The notes under the pieces: generated by a model
Told to the model about the DNA's origin: nothing
Database searches by the model: none
The model's input: the letters and a program-made list of their open reading frames with translations, nothing else
Program-made: the position numbers and the translations under genes
Assembly (NCBI RefSeq): GCF_020295405.1
Contig: NZ_JADEYP010000002.1
Location: 1-64,000, forward strand
Reading direction: 5' to 3'
From: Sphingobacterium bovistauri
Lineage (GTDB): Bacteria > Bacteroidota > Bacteroidia > Sphingobacteriales > Sphingobacteriaceae
Length of the DNA: 64,000 nucleotides
Shown: piece after piece, positions 20,395 through 31,066 of the stretch
How positions within the stretch are numbered: position 1 is the first letter of the stretch
Layout: the number at the start of each line of letters is the position of its first letter

Positions 20395-21076
20395 TATAAA
20401 AGAAGAAGCTTTTGAGGCGAATATGAACCTAACCAGGTTGGGGTTAGTGAAATTCACTTTTGGAAATGTCAGTGTATTTGATAGAGAGAAAGGTGTTTTT
20501 GCGATTAAGCCAAGTGGAGTGCCTTATGAAATTTTGAAAGCTGATGATATGGTCATTGTGGATTTAAATGCTCAAGTAGTAGAGGGTACTTTACGACCAT
20601 CTTCAGATACGAAGACACACGCCGTATTATATAAAGAATGGCCTGAATTGGGAGCTGTAGTTCACACGCATTCGGTTTACGGTACAGCCTGGGCTCAGGC
20701 GAATAGAAGTATTCCCATTTACGGTACTACACACGCAGACCATTTGACTAAGGATATTCCTTGTGCACCACCAATGGCAGACGAGATGATTGAGGGAAAT
20801 TATGAATATCAAACAGGATATCAAATCATCAATCACTTCGAAGAGTTGGGTTTGGATCATCAAGAGATACAAATGATTTTGGTAGGAAATCATGCTCCAT
20901 TCACTTGGGGCAAAGATGGCAAACAGGCGGTATACAATGCTGCGGTATTGGAATATGCCGCGGAATTGGCATACTATTCAGAGGTCATTAATCCAAAAAT
21001 AGAACGCTTAAAACCATCATTAATTAAGAAACATTATGAGCGTAAGCATGGTAAAGATGCTTATTACGGTCAATAG
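20384..21076 (+). CDS. araD: L-ribulose-5-phosphate 4-epimerase
   Basis: A class II aldolase-fold zinc enzyme that converts L-ribulose 5-phosphate to D-xylulose 5-phosphate for the pentose phosphate pathway. The 230-residue protein carries GNVSVFD and IKPSGVPYE phosphate-binding loops near residues 27-47, the [12 protein letters not shown] zinc histidines near residue 95 and the NHAPFTWG motif near residue 168. It overlaps the end of araB, indicating coupled translation, and is 29 bp before araA. Confidence 0.95.
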   Translation: MYNNIKEEAFEANMNLTRLGLVKFTFGNVSVFDREKGVFAIKPSGVPYEILKADDMVIVDLNAQVVEGTLRPSSDTKTHAVLYKEWPELGAVVHTHSVYGTAWAQANRSIPIYGTTHADHLTKDIPCAPPMADEMIEGNYEYQTGYQIINHFEELGLDHQEIQMILVGNHAPFTWGKDGKQAVYNAAVLEYAAELAYYSEVINPKIERLKPSLIKKHYERKHGKDAYYGQ

Positions 21077-21105
21077 TTAAAACCTTTTATAACATTATTT
21101 ATTTT

Positions 21106-22605
21106 ATGATATCATTAGAAACTTTAGAGGTTTGGTTTATTACAGGTAGCCAAGATTTATACGGAGAAGAAACTTTACGTCAAGCAGCAGATCATTCAAA
21201 GGAAATAGCAGCATATTTTGATCAACACAATGGAATTCCCGTTCGTGTAGTTTTCAAGCCTATAGTTAGAAATACAGAAGAAATATACCAAACGATATTA
21301 GCAGCTAATAATACAGCAAATTGTATAGGTCTAATTACTTGGATGCATACATTTTCTCCTGCGAAGATGTGGATTCGTGGTTTGCAAATATTAAATAAAC
21401 CATTGTTACATCTTCATACACAGTATAATCGTGATATTCCATGGGATTCTATTGATATGGATTTCATGAATTTAAATCAAAGTGCACATGGGGATCGAGA
21501 GTTTGGTTTTATTGTTTCACGTATGCGTTTACCACGTAAAGTAGTGACAGGGCATTGGCAAGATCCTGAGGTTATAGCAAGCATTAATGTCTGGTGTCGT
21601 GCGGCGGCAGCTTGGCAGGATTGGCAAGGTGCAAAGTTTGTACGTTTTGGCGATAATATGCGTTATGTAGCAGTAACTGAAGGGGATAAAGTAGAGGCGG
21701 AAATTAAATTCGGTTTTTCAGTTAATACACACGGTATAGGCGATTTAGTAAAAGAAATAGATCAAATTTCAGATGCAGCGGTACAGGAATTATTGAAAGA
21801 GTATGAAGAGCAATATATTATGTCAGCTGATGTATTGGAAGGAGGTAAATATCGTTCCAATGTATATGACGCTGCAAAAATAGAGTTGGGATTACGTTCT
21901 TTCTTAGAAAAGGGCAACTATAAAGGGTTTACCGATACATTCGAAGATTTGTATGGTCTTTCACAGTTACCTGGATTAGCGGTGCAACGCTTAATGGCGG
22001 AAGGTTATGCTTTTGCAGGTGAGGGCGACTGGAAAACTCCAGCTATGGTGCGTGCTTGTAAAGTGATGGCAATGGGATATGAAGGCGCTAATGCATTTAT
22101 GGAGGATTATACCTATCATTTTGATCCCGCAAATGCAATGGTCTTGGGGTCGCATATGTTGGAGGTAGATGCTTCGTTAGCAGCCAGCAAACCAAAATTA
22201 GAAGTTCATCCATTGGGCATTGGTGGCAAGGCAGATCCTGCACGTTTGGTCTTTGATGCCAAAGGAGGCCCTGCATTCAATGCATCATTGGTCGATATGG
22301 GAGATCGTTTCCGTTTGGTAGTAAATACAGTTGAGGGAGTCGAGGTGACAAATGAACTACCAAAATTGCCAGTTGCACGTGTGTTGTGGAAGCCTGAGCC
22401 AGATATGAAAACGGGCTGTACTGCATGGATTTATGCAGGTGGAGCGCATCATACAGTTTATAGCCAAAATCTTACAAAAGAGTATATGGAAGATTTCGCA
22501 CGAATCGCTAAATTGGAATTAATTGTAATAGACAAATCAACGCAATTGGATCAGTTTGAAAAAGAATTGAGAAATAGCGAATTGTACTATAAGCTTCAAA
22601 ATTAA
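21106..22605 (+). CDS. araA: L-arabinose isomerase
   Basis: It interconverts L-arabinose and L-ribulose, the entry step of the pathway. The 499-residue sequence starts with [15 protein letters not shown], typical of AraA. It contains the manganese-site regions near the residue-330 glutamate ([10 protein letters not shown]) and the GSHMLEV histidine. Co-transcribed with araB, araD and the symporter gene 15 bp downstream. Confidence 0.97.
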   Translation: MISLETLEVWFITGSQDLYGEETLRQAADHSKEIAAYFDQHNGIPVRVVFKPIVRNTEEIYQTILAANNTANCIGLITWMHTFSPAKMWIRGLQILNKPLLHLHTQYNRDIPWDSIDMDFMNLNQSAHGDREFGFIVSRMRLPRKVVTGHWQDPEVIASINVWCRAAAAWQDWQGAKFVRFGDNMRYVAVTEGDKVEAEIKFGFSVNTHGIGDLVKEIDQISDAAVQELLKEYEEQYIMSADVLEGGKYRSNVYDAAKIELGLRSFLEKGNYKGFTDTFEDLYGLSQLPGLAVQRLMAEGYAFAGEGDWKTPAMVRACKVMAMGYEGANAFMEDYTYHFDPANAMVLGSHMLEVDASLAASKPKLEVHPLGIGGKADPARLVFDAKGGPAFNASLVDMGDRFRLVVNTVEGVEVTNELPKLPVARVLWKPEPDMKTGCTAWIYAGGAHHTVYSQNLTKEYMEDFARIAKLELIVIDKSTQLDQFEKELRNSELYYKLQN

Positions 22606-22620
22606 CCTATTTATAAACCT

Positions 22621-24318
22621 ATGGAAAAGTTTGCAACGATTGACTACGTCATCTTTTTAATTTATTTCGTAATAGTCTCAGGTTATGGCTATTATGTGTA
22701 CGCCAAACAAAAGAAGGAAACCGCTAGTAGTAAAGATTATTTTTTGGCTGAAGGCTCTCTAACATGGTGGGCTATCGGGGCCAGTTTAATTGCTTCTAAT
22801 ATTTCTGCTGAACAATTTATTGGAATGAGTGGTAATGGTTTTACCGTTGGTATAGCTGTCGCAGCTTATGAGTGGATCGCAGCTATAGCCTTAATTATTG
22901 TAGCGGTGTGGTTTATTCCTGTGTATCTCAAGAATAAAATATTTACGATGCCTCAATTTTTGAAGCAACGCTATAACGAGACTACGAGTTTAATTATGGC
23001 CATATTCTGGTTGTTTTTGTATGTATTCGTGAATCTTACCTCTATTCTTTATTTGGGAGCATTAGCCATCAGTAATTTAGGTGGTGGAGAGTATTTTCAT
23101 ATCATTATGGTTGCCTTAGCAGTATTTTCTATTATTATCACTTTAGGTGGTATGAAGGTAATCGGATTCACAGATGTGATTCAAGTGGTCGTTTTAATAG
23201 TGGGTGGTCTAGCAACTACGTACGTTGCTCTTGTGCTTGTGTCTGAGCATTTTGGCATGGGTAAAGATTTTATAGCTGGTTTTAAACAGTTAATGATCGA
23301 TTCTCCTAAACACTTTAACTTAATAGTTGATAAACCAACGCCTGAGAGTACGCAAGAGGAAGTAAATAAATACCTGATGTTGCCTGGTATCGGGATGTAT
23401 TTAGCAGGTATTTGGATTGTGAATCTAAATTATTGGGGCTGTAATCAATACATCACACAGCGTGCTTTGGGAGCAGATTTGAAAACTGCGCGTACAGGTA
23501 TTTTGTTTGCTGGTTTCTTAAAATTATTGATGCCAATTATTGTAATGTTGCCAGGAATAGCAGCTTATGTATTGTACAAAAATGGCGCATTGCAAGAAGA
23601 GATGGCACCGGGAGGTAACTTTAATCCTGATAATGCTTATTCAGCTATCTTAGGATTTTTACCAAATGGAATGAAAGGATTATCATTGGCAGCATTGACT
23701 GCTGCAATTGTAGCTTCATTAGCTGGTAAGGCGAATAGTATTGCGACAATCTTCACAATGGATATTTACAATAAATATATCAATAAAGAAGCTTCTGAGA
23801 GAAAACTAATCAACGTAGGTAAAATCACCATCATCGTTTCGATTATCGTTTCTGTGTTTTTCACTTGGGATGATTTATTAGGAATAGGTGGTGCAGGTGG
23901 TTTCACCTTTATCCAAAAATATACTGGATTTATCTCACCAGGGGTATTCGCTATGTTCTTGTTGGGTATGTTTTGGAAAAGAACTACAGGTACGGCTGCA
24001 ATTGTTGGTCTGATTACTGGATTTGTGTTGTCTATCGTATTCAACAATTTCGCACCAGCATGGTTTGGCAACGAAACTTTCTTATATACAGCATACAAAA
24101 ATTCAGCAGGTGTATATGAAATTCCTTTCCAAATCTGTATGGGTTTAGCATTTATGTTCACCATGATTATAATGATATTGGTGAGTTTGTTTGGACCTAA
24201 AGAAAATCCTAAAGGGTTGGAATTGGATTCAAAAATGTTTAAAGTAGAACCTTCAGTAATGATTATGATTGTTTTGACAATCTTAATCGTGGGTGCTCTT
24301 TACGTGAAATTTTGGTAA
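22621..24318 (+). CDS. Sodium/solute symporter (SSS family), probable L-arabinose importer
   Basis: A 565-residue inner-membrane protein with about 14 hydrophobic segments, of the sodium:solute symporter family (SGLT-like). The SLIASNISAEQFIGMSGNGF region in the first helices is typical of sugar members, and the GLSLAALTAAIVASLAGKANS segment is the conserved sodium-binding region. No other sugar importer is present in the operon, so uptake of L-arabinose across the inner membrane is the likely role; substrate is inferred from context. Confidence 0.85.
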   Translation: MEKFATIDYVIFLIYFVIVSGYGYYVYAKQKKETASSKDYFLAEGSLTWWAIGASLIASNISAEQFIGMSGNGFTVGIAVAAYEWIAAIALIIVAVWFIPVYLKNKIFTMPQFLKQRYNETTSLIMAIFWLFLYVFVNLTSILYLGALAISNLGGGEYFHIIMVALAVFSIIITLGGMKVIGFTDVIQVVVLIVGGLATTYVALVLVSEHFGMGKDFIAGFKQLMIDSPKHFNLIVDKPTPESTQEEVNKYLMLPGIGMYLAGIWIVNLNYWGCNQYITQRALGADLKTARTGILFAGFLKLLMPIIVMLPGIAAYVLYKNGALQEEMAPGGNFNPDNAYSAILGFLPNGMKGLSLAALTAAIVASLAGKANSIATIFTMDIYNKYINKEASERKLINVGKITIIVSIIVSVFFTWDDLLGIGGAGGFTFIQKYTGFISPGVFAMFLLGMFWKRTTGTAAIVGLITGFVLSIVFNNFAPAWFGNETFLYTAYKNSAGVYEIPFQICMGLAFMFTMIIMILVSLFGPKENPKGLELDSKMFKVEPSVMIMIVLTILIVGALYVKFW

Positions 24319-24341
24319 ATAAAACTTCAAATACCAGCATT

Positions 24342-25484
24342 ATGAAAGTAAAATATTTAGGTTTCCTGTGTGCAGGAATATTGCTTGCGAGTTCGTGTCA
24401 GAACTCGCAAAACAATCAATCATCTACTGAAGTGGCAGTTCAAGATACTGCTGGCTTTTATAGCAAATTAGATGAGAAGGACGTTTTATTGTACGTGATC
24501 GAAAATGAGAAATTGAAAGTCAGTGTGACCAATTTCGGAGCGAGGTTAGTGTCATTGGTTGTTAAGGATAAAAACTCTAATCCTGTTGATATACTATTGG
24601 GCTACGATTCAGCTCAAGAGTTTATCGATAATACAAAGAATTTTTATGGTGCTGTAGTTGGTCGTTTTGGCAATCGTATCGGCAATGCTTCATTTACGTT
24701 GAATGGCTCTAGCTATCAGCTAGAGAAAAACGATGGTGAAAATTCACTTCATGGAGGAACTAACGGAGTTTACAATAAAGTATGGTCTGTTAATTCTATT
24801 ACTAAAGACGCGATAACATTAGAGTATGTATCGCCTGATGGTGAAGCAGGCTACCCTGGGAATGTGACAATGCAGGTGACTTATAAATTAAACAACCAAG
24901 GTGGTTTAGAGATTGATTACCATGGAGAGACGGATAAAGAAACAATCTTGAATCTTACAAGTCACGGATATTTCAATCTAAATGGAGAGGGGGATTCGAC
25001 TATTTTGGATCATGAACTACGGGTAGATGCTAATAAAATTACAGAAGTTGACAGTAAATTGATTCCTACTGGGAAAAGTTTAGATGTCGTTGGAACTCCA
25101 TTTGATTTTACTAAAGCAAAAACTATAGGTTCGGATATTGATAAAACATCAGAACAATTGAAATATGGTAAAGGATATGACCATAATTTTGAACTAAATA
25201 AGAAGGATGGCTTTGCTGAAGTCGCAAGTCTTTACGCTCCAAAAACAGGTATTGAGATGAAAATATTAACTACAGAGCCAGGACTTCAGTTTTACAGCGG
25301 AAATTTCATGACAGATACTGATCCTAAAGGCAAAGCTGGAAAATCTTATCCTTTCCGTGCGGCTTTATGTTTAGAGACGCAACATTTTCCTGATGCTCCA
25401 AATCATGAGAATTTTCCATCTACGGTATTAAAGGGAGGTGAAAAATATACATCAAAGACTGAATATAGATTTTCGACAAGATAA
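24342..25484 (+). CDS. Aldose 1-epimerase (mutarotase), lipoprotein
   Basis: It interconverts alpha and beta anomers of free aldoses. The start at 24342 gives 380 residues with a lipoprotein signal (FLCAGILLASSC, modified Cys near residue 18). A longer frame starting at 24312 overlaps the symporter gene and lacks a proper signal. The galactose-mutarotase fold is clear: VVGRFGNRIGNASF near residue 110, SLHGGTNGVYNKVW near 140, LTSHGYFNLNGEG near 210 and the catalytic-glutamate region FRAALCLETQHFPD near 345. No acidic run follows the lipid cysteine, so periplasmic location is more likely than surface display. It would speed supply of the arabinose anomer taken up by the symporter. Confidence 0.88.
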   Translation: MKVKYLGFLCAGILLASSCQNSQNNQSSTEVAVQDTAGFYSKLDEKDVLLYVIENEKLKVSVTNFGARLVSLVVKDKNSNPVDILLGYDSAQEFIDNTKNFYGAVVGRFGNRIGNASFTLNGSSYQLEKNDGENSLHGGTNGVYNKVWSVNSITKDAITLEYVSPDGEAGYPGNVTMQVTYKLNNQGGLEIDYHGETDKETILNLTSHGYFNLNGEGDSTILDHELRVDANKITEVDSKLIPTGKSLDVVGTPFDFTKAKTIGSDIDKTSEQLKYGKGYDHNFELNKKDGFAEVASLYAPKTGIEMKILTTEPGLQFYSGNFMTDTDPKGKAGKSYPFRAALCLETQHFPDAPNHENFPSTVLKGGEKYTSKTEYRFSTR

Positions 25485-25513
25485 TATAGATCGTATAATA
25501 AATGTAAGATGTG

Positions 25514-27457
25514 ATGAAGAAATTTTCTATTAGCTATTTCCTTCTGTTAGTGATATTTTCTATTCCTTTTTTTGTTTTGGGAGAAAATAAACCTACGCAT
25601 ATTTTTAGTCCATCTAAAAATATTGAGGTATCTGTATGGACCAACGGACAGGGTGAAATACAATATCAAGTCAAACACCGTGGTGCAATTGTATTGGAGA
25701 CTTCTCAATTGGGATTGATTACTGAGCAACAAAATTTTGCTTCTAATCTTACTTACACAAGTGCAACAGCTAATAGATTAATTTCTGAGCAGTATGAGGC
25801 TATACAAGGGAAAAGGAAATACAATTCATATCAAGCGAATGAGCGTATATTATCTTGGAAAAATGCCCAAAATAAATCTGTTCAAATACGATTTCAAGTT
25901 TCTGATGATGGATTTGCTTTTCAATACTTACTGCCAAAATATTCCACATCTTCTGATCTTATTACAGCAGAAAAAACAAGTTATAATTTTTTAAATACTG
26001 CCAAAGGATGGCTACAACCGATGGCTATTGCAAAAACTGGGTGGGAACAAACAAATCCTTCCTATGAAGAACATTATCAAAAGGAAATTCCTGTAGGAAC
26101 GCAAGAAAGTACCAAAACAGGATGGATTTATCCTGCTCTTTTTGAATCTAAAGGGAATTGGGTGTTAATTACAGAGGCCGGATTAGCACGTAACCATTGT
26201 GCGACGAGACTGCACTTTGAGTCACCTAATGGGGAATACCGCATCGCAATGCCTGATCAACGTGAAGTAATTAACGATAAAAATCTTTTTACAAAGATTG
26301 ACAGCGACTTCGAATCGGCATGGCGTGTTGTGGCTGTAGGGAATCTTAAAACTATTGTGGAATCCGATTTAGCAAATGCAGTAGTAAAAAAGCCAATTTT
26401 GCCATTTTCATCATTTGTCAAACCAGGTAAATCTTCTTGGAGTTGGATCAATAGTAAAGATGATTTCATCGTTTACGATGAGCAAAAGAAATATATTGAT
26501 TTTGCCGCTGATATGAATTGGCAATACTGTCTTATTGATGTCAATTGGGATACAAAAATTGGCTATGAAAAGATTGCTGAATTAAGCAAATATGCACAAA
26601 GCAAAAATGTAGGTTTATTGTTATGGTACAATTCGGCAGGAGATTGGAATACTGTAGGATATACACCAAAGAATAAACTGTTGACAAAAGAATCTCGTCG
26701 TGAAGAATTTAAAAAACTTCAAGATTTGGGGATTAAGGGATTAAAGATTGATTTTTTTGGTGGTGATGGACAGTCAGTGATCGATTATTATATCGACATC
26801 TTAGAAGATGCGGCTGAATATAAGTTACTATTGAATTTTCATGGTGCCACCCTACCCCGCGGTTGGGCAACTATATATCCGCATTTGATGACCGTAGAAG
26901 CTGTTCGTGGATTTGAAATGGTTACTTTTATGCAAGAAGATGCTGACAGAGAAGCTGAGATTTCTAGTATATTGCCTTTCACACGTAATGTCTACGATCC
27001 AATGGATTTTACACCGATGAATCTATCCACGTTAAAGACCAAAGTACAACGTAAAACAACCAAATCGTTTGAATTGGCGACAAGTATATTATTTCTTTCG
27101 GGCATACAACATTATGCTGAATCACCAGATGGTATGGAAAAGGTTCCAGAGGATATCAAGAATATGCTCCGAAAGCTTCCTAATCAATGGGATGACAGCA
27201 AGTTTATGAGTGGTTATCCAGGGAAGGATGTCGTTATCGCTAGAAAAGGAAATGATGCATGGTATGTGGCAGGTATAAATGGGGAAAATAAGGCGAAAAC
27301 GCTAAACCTGGATTTGTCCCAATTTAAGGGAAATATAAAATTGAAAGTCACTGATAATGGATCAACAGATTCATTTCATATAGATAAAGGAATATCAACT
27401 AAACAATTGACAATCCCGATGAAACCCAACGGCGGATTCGTGCTTGTCATACAATAG
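25514..27457 (+). CDS. GH97 glycoside hydrolase, retaining type (beta-L-arabinopyranosidase or alpha-galactosidase-like)
   Basis: A secreted or periplasmic 647-residue enzyme with a signal peptide ([20 protein letters not shown]). ATG at 25514 is preferred over the GTG at 25511. It has the GH97 layout: N-terminal beta-sandwich to about 270, TIM barrel 275-560 and C-terminal beta domain. The barrel has [11 protein letters not shown] with Asp413 at the nucleophile position and VEAVRGFE with Glu462 as acid/base candidate. An Asp nucleophile marks retaining GH97 members; inverting SusB-type alpha-glucosidases lack it. Retaining members include alpha-galactosidases and beta-L-arabinopyranosidases, and the latter fit the arabinose context best. 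Substrate not proven. Confidence 0.85.
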   Translation: MKKFSISYFLLLVIFSIPFFVLGENKPTHIFSPSKNIEVSVWTNGQGEIQYQVKHRGAIVLETSQLGLITEQQNFASNLTYTSATANRLISEQYEAIQGKRKYNSYQANERILSWKNAQNKSVQIRFQVSDDGFAFQYLLPKYSTSSDLITAEKTSYNFLNTAKGWLQPMAIAKTGWEQTNPSYEEHYQKEIPVGTQESTKTGWIYPALFESKGNWVLITEAGLARNHCATRLHFESPNGEYRIAMPDQREVINDKNLFTKIDSDFESAWRVVAVGNLKTIVESDLANAVVKKPILPFSSFVKPGKSSWSWINSKDDFIVYDEQKKYIDFAADMNWQYCLIDVNWDTKIGYEKIAELSKYAQSKNVGLLLWYNSAGDWNTVGYTPKNKLLTKESRREEFKKLQDLGIKGLKIDFFGGDGQSVIDYYIDILEDAAEYKLLLNFHGATLPRGWATIYPHLMTVEAVRGFEMVTFMQEDADREAEISSILPFTRNVYDPMDFTPMNLSTLKTKVQRKTTKSFELATSILFLSGIQHYAESPDGMEKVPEDIKNMLRKLPNQWDDSKFMSGYPGKDVVIARKGNDAWYVAGINGENKAKTLNLDLSQFKGNIKLKVTDNGSTDSFHIDKGISTKQLTIPMKPNGGFVLVIQ

Positions 27458-27476
27458 CCTATTTAAAACTACTATT

Positions 27477-29042
27477 ATGAGAAAAAAAATTTTTGGCGAA
27501 GTACTCAAATCGGGTGCTGTGCTTAGCATGCTATTTCTGATGCAGACAGGGCAAGCACAAGTCGCACAAAACAGCGTTAAACTTCAAGCTTCTGAAAAGA
27601 AAATTACCATTAACAAACATATTTACGGGCATTTTGCCGAACATCTAGGTCGCTGTATATATGGTGGTTTCTATGTCGGTGAAGATAATAGGACTATTCC
27701 ACATACCGCTGGAGTACGTAATGATATCGTTGCTGCACTTAAAAAGTTAAAAATTCCTAACCTAAGATGGCCGGGAGGGTGTTTTGCGGATACCTACCAT
27801 TGGAAGGATGGTATTGGACCTAAGGACCAAAGACCTACTATCGTCAATACGTGGTGGGGCGGGGTGACAGAGAATAACAGCTTCGGTACACATGATTTCT
27901 TAAATATGTGTGAACTATTAGAGACTGAACCTTACTTGGCAGGTAATGTAGGCAGCGGACAGGTGCAAGAACTCGCTGATTGGGTGCAATATGTTAATCA
28001 TGCGGGTACAAGCCCTATGGCTGATTTGCGTCGTAAAAATGGGCGTGAAAATCCTTGGAAAGTGAAATATTGGGGAGTAGGAAATGAGGCATGGGGTTGT
28101 GGTGGTAATATGACACCAGAATATTACTCAGACGTATACCGCAAATATGCCACTTTTATGTCAGATTGGACAAACTCAGGCGGTTTAAGCAGAATAGCTT
28201 CGGGGGCAAATGGAGGTGATTACAACTGGACAGAAGTTTTGATGAAAAACATTCCACATGGTCTAGTTGATGGATTGGCGCTGCATCACTATTCAAATGT
28301 GCAGTGGAACAAAAAAGGTCCTGCAACAGGATTTACAGACGAGCAATATTTCAAAACTATGAAATCTGCTTGGCATATGGAAGAACTGGTAACGAAGCAC
28401 TCAGCTATCATGGACAAATACGATGCGCGCAAGCGTATTGCGCTAGTGGTAGATGAATGGGGGGGATGGTACGAAGTAGAACCGGGTACAAATCCAGGCT
28501 TCTTGTACCAGCAAAACACCATGCGTGATGCTATGATTGCTGGGGTAACGTTGAATGTATTTAATAATCATGCAGAACGTGTACGAATGGCGAATTTAGC
28601 GCAAACTGTCAATGTTTTGCAAGCTGTAATATTGACCGAAGGTGACAAGATGATTTTGACACCTACGTACCATGTTATGGAAATGTATAAAGTTCACCAA
28701 GATGCGACCTTGATTCCATTGACATTACAAAGCAAAGATTACGTATTTGGCAATGAGAAAATTCCAGCTATTCACGCTTCGGCTTCAGCTAAAGAAGGTG
28801 TCACGCATATCTCTTTAGTAAACATTGATTCAAAAGTAAAACATGAAATCGTAGTGGATTTGGACAAATCATATAAGGATATCAGTGGAAGAATTTTAAC
28901 ATCTAAAACTTTAACTGATCACAATACTTTTGAGGCTCCTGATAAAATTAAACCAGTAGCATTTAATGGTGCAAAAGTGAAAAACAATCAATTAACAGTA
29001 GAAATAGCACCTTATTCTGTTGTTGTACTACAGTTAAAATAG
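27477..29042 (+). CDS. GH51 alpha-L-arabinofuranosidase (1)
   Basis: It removes alpha-linked L-arabinofuranose from arabinan, arabinoxylan or arabinogalactan oligosaccharides. The start at 27477 gives 521 residues with a signal peptide ([11 protein letters not shown]); an earlier TTG start is not supported. Catalytic acid/base is Glu204 in [10 protein letters not shown] and the nucleophile Glu327 in [27 protein letters not shown] and [14 protein letters not shown] are family motifs. A C-terminal beta-sandwich follows (about 400-521). The compact form lacks an extra binding module. Next gene starts within 50 bp. Confidence 0.94.
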   Translation: MRKKIFGEVLKSGAVLSMLFLMQTGQAQVAQNSVKLQASEKKITINKHIYGHFAEHLGRCIYGGFYVGEDNRTIPHTAGVRNDIVAALKKLKIPNLRWPGGCFADTYHWKDGIGPKDQRPTIVNTWWGGVTENNSFGTHDFLNMCELLETEPYLAGNVGSGQVQELADWVQYVNHAGTSPMADLRRKNGRENPWKVKYWGVGNEAWGCGGNMTPEYYSDVYRKYATFMSDWTNSGGLSRIASGANGGDYNWTEVLMKNIPHGLVDGLALHHYSNVQWNKKGPATGFTDEQYFKTMKSAWHMEELVTKHSAIMDKYDARKRIALVVDEWGGWYEVEPGTNPGFLYQQNTMRDAMIAGVTLNVFNNHAERVRMANLAQTVNVLQAVILTEGDKMILTPTYHVMEMYKVHQDATLIPLTLQSKDYVFGNEKIPAIHASASAKEGVTHISLVNIDSKVKHEIVVDLDKSYKDISGRILTSKTLTDHNTFEAPDKIKPVAFNGAKVKNNQLTVEIAPYSVVVLQLK

Positions 29043-29087
29043 TTGAAGGCCACAGCAGTTGGTTTATTTAAATTTAAAAGAAGACTC

Positions 29088-31064
29088 ATGAAATTAAAAC
29101 AATATATCGTTCTTGCTGCACTAGCAATGCAGAGCATTCAATTCAGTCATGCCCAGCAAAAATCCTTAGTTGTAGATGTAAATACTTCCACTGCTAAGGT
29201 AGATCCTAATATGTGGGGTGTGTTTTTTGAGGACATTAATATGGGGGCTGATGGTGGAATTTATGCTGAATTAATAAAAAATAGATCCTTTGAATTTTTC
29301 CGACCAATGATGGGCTGGAAAAATTTGGGTGCTGTTCGTGAGGGTAATTATCTTATTCTGAATCGTCAATTGAATAGTGAGGCAAACCCTCGTTATTTAC
29401 GTGTACTAAAAGAATCTACAGATAAACAACCCATAGGATTGCGGAATGAAGGGTTCCGTGGGATGGGCGTTAAACAAGGAAATACGTATGAATTCTCACT
29501 TTGGTATCGTCAAAAAAGCCCAGGGATTACCGTTCGAGTTGAACTTGTCGATAGCCAAGGGGCTGTAATTGGAAAGTCTGAATTAAAACCATCGCAAAAT
29601 AATAATCAGTGGCAATATCAAGAAGTAAGTTTTACATCAAGTAAGACAGATCATAAGGCAACTTTGCAAGTCTGGTTTGATGGAGATGGATCTATTGATT
29701 TGGATATGATTTCATTGTTCCCTACAGATACTTGGAAGGGACGAAAAAAAGGGTTGCGTGCAGATATGGTACAGACATTGGCTGATTTAAAGCCTGGTTT
29801 TATCCGTTTTCCGGGAGGATGTATCGTTGAAGGGTTTGATCTATCACAACGCTTCCAATGGAAGAAAACGGTAGGACCAATAGAGAGCAGACAACTTATT
29901 GTGAATCGTTGGAATACAGAGTTTGCCCACCGATTGACGCCAGATTATTTCCAAACATCTGGTCTAGGCTTTTATGAATATTTCTTGTTGGCCGAAGATT
30001 TGGGTGCGGAGCCGCTTCCAATACTAAATTGTGGCATGGCCTGTCAATTTAATACAGGGGAAGTCGTGCCTTTGGATCAATTGGATGAGTATGTACAAGA
30101 TGCTTTGGATTTAATTGAATTTGCGAATGGTTCTGTAAATAGTACTTGGGGCAAGTTACGTGCAGATATGGGACATCCTGCCCCATTCAATTTGAAAATG
30201 TTGGGCGTAGGTAATGAAAACTGGGGTCCACAATACGTAGAACGTTTGAAAGTATTTCAAGATGCTCTGAAAAAATATCATCCTGAGATTAAAATAATTG
30301 CAAGTTCGGGGACCGATCCAGAGGGTGCGCGTTTTGATTATTTGGATAAGGAATTACGAGCGATGAATATTGATATCATTGATGAGCATTTCTATAGAAA
30401 TCCAGAGTGGTTTTTGTCTAATGCAAAACGCTATGACAAGTATGATAGAACTGGCCCTAAAATATTTGCAGGAGAATATGCATCGCATAGCAAAAACAAT
30501 AAAAAGCCTGAATATCGTAACAATTGGGAAGCAGCACTTTCTGAAGCAGCATTTTTGACAGGGGTTGAGCGTAATGCTGATGTTGTCCAATTAGCTTCTT
30601 ATGCACCATTATTTGCACATATCGATGGTTGGCAATGGACTCCTGATTTAATTTGGGTAGATAATTTGAATGTTTTTGTAACGCCAAGTTACCATGTTCA
30701 AAAAATGTATAGCACCAATAAGGGAACAGACGTCGTACCGTTATTGCGTGATGGAAAAATGTTGGCTGGGGAGGACAATTTATATGGCTCAGCTGTAGTG
30801 GACAAAAATACTAAAGAATTGGTATTGAAAATAATCAATACAGGTGAAAGCCAAGAGATATTGAATATCGATCTAAAAGGAATCAAGAAATCAAGTGGCG
30901 AAGCTGAAGTAAGTGTATTGCAACATGATGATCCTTTAGCTCATAATGAAGTAGGACAAGCACCCTCGGTATCACCAATAAATTCCAAGGTAAATTATAA
31001 AGGAAAGAAGCTTCCTTATACGCTAAAGGCGAAGTCAGTTAATCTAATAAAAATTAAATTGTAA
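29088..31064 (+). CDS. GH51 alpha-L-arabinofuranosidase (2), with N-terminal binding domain
   Basis: A 658-residue secreted enzyme (signal MKLKQYIVLAALAMQSIQF, cleavage near AHAQ). ATG at 29088 was chosen over an upstream TTG. Residues about 75-220 look like a CBM4/9-type beta-sandwich (YEFSLWYRQKSPGITVRVEL), followed by the GH51 barrel. The acid/base is Glu377 in VGNENWGPQY and the nucleophile Glu463 in FAGEYASHS. FIRFPGGCIVEG is the substrate loop. It differs strongly from the preceding GH51, so the two probably act on different linkages or chain lengths. Confidence 0.92.
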   Translation: MKLKQYIVLAALAMQSIQFSHAQQKSLVVDVNTSTAKVDPNMWGVFFEDINMGADGGIYAELIKNRSFEFFRPMMGWKNLGAVREGNYLILNRQLNSEANPRYLRVLKESTDKQPIGLRNEGFRGMGVKQGNTYEFSLWYRQKSPGITVRVELVDSQGAVIGKSELKPSQNNNQWQYQEVSFTSSKTDHKATLQVWFDGDGSIDLDMISLFPTDTWKGRKKGLRADMVQTLADLKPGFIRFPGGCIVEGFDLSQRFQWKKTVGPIESRQLIVNRWNTEFAHRLTPDYFQTSGLGFYEYFLLAEDLGAEPLPILNCGMACQFNTGEVVPLDQLDEYVQDALDLIEFANGSVNSTWGKLRADMGHPAPFNLKMLGVGNENWGPQYVERLKVFQDALKKYHPEIKIIASSGTDPEGARFDYLDKELRAMNIDIIDEHFYRNPEWFLSNAKRYDKYDRTGPKIFAGEYASHSKNNKKPEYRNNWEAALSEAAFLTGVERNADVVQLASYAPLFAHIDGWQWTPDLIWVDNLNVFVTPSYHVQKMYSTNKGTDVVPLLRDGKMLAGEDNLYGSAVVDKNTKELVLKIINTGESQEILNIDLKGIKKSSGEAEVSVLQHDDPLAHNEVGQAPSVSPINSKVNYKGKKLPYTLKAKSVNLIKIKL

Positions 31065-31066
31065 TA

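Noticed and set aside
24312-24341. Early start of the aldose epimerase overlapping the symporter gene
   Set aside because: The ATG at 24342 gives a clean lipoprotein signal peptide with lipobox; the longer form buries it.
25514-27457. Calling the GH97 gene SusB alpha-glucosidase
   Set aside because: The Asp at the nucleophile position and the arabinose operon context argue for a retaining alpha-galactosidase or beta-L-arabinopyranosidase type.
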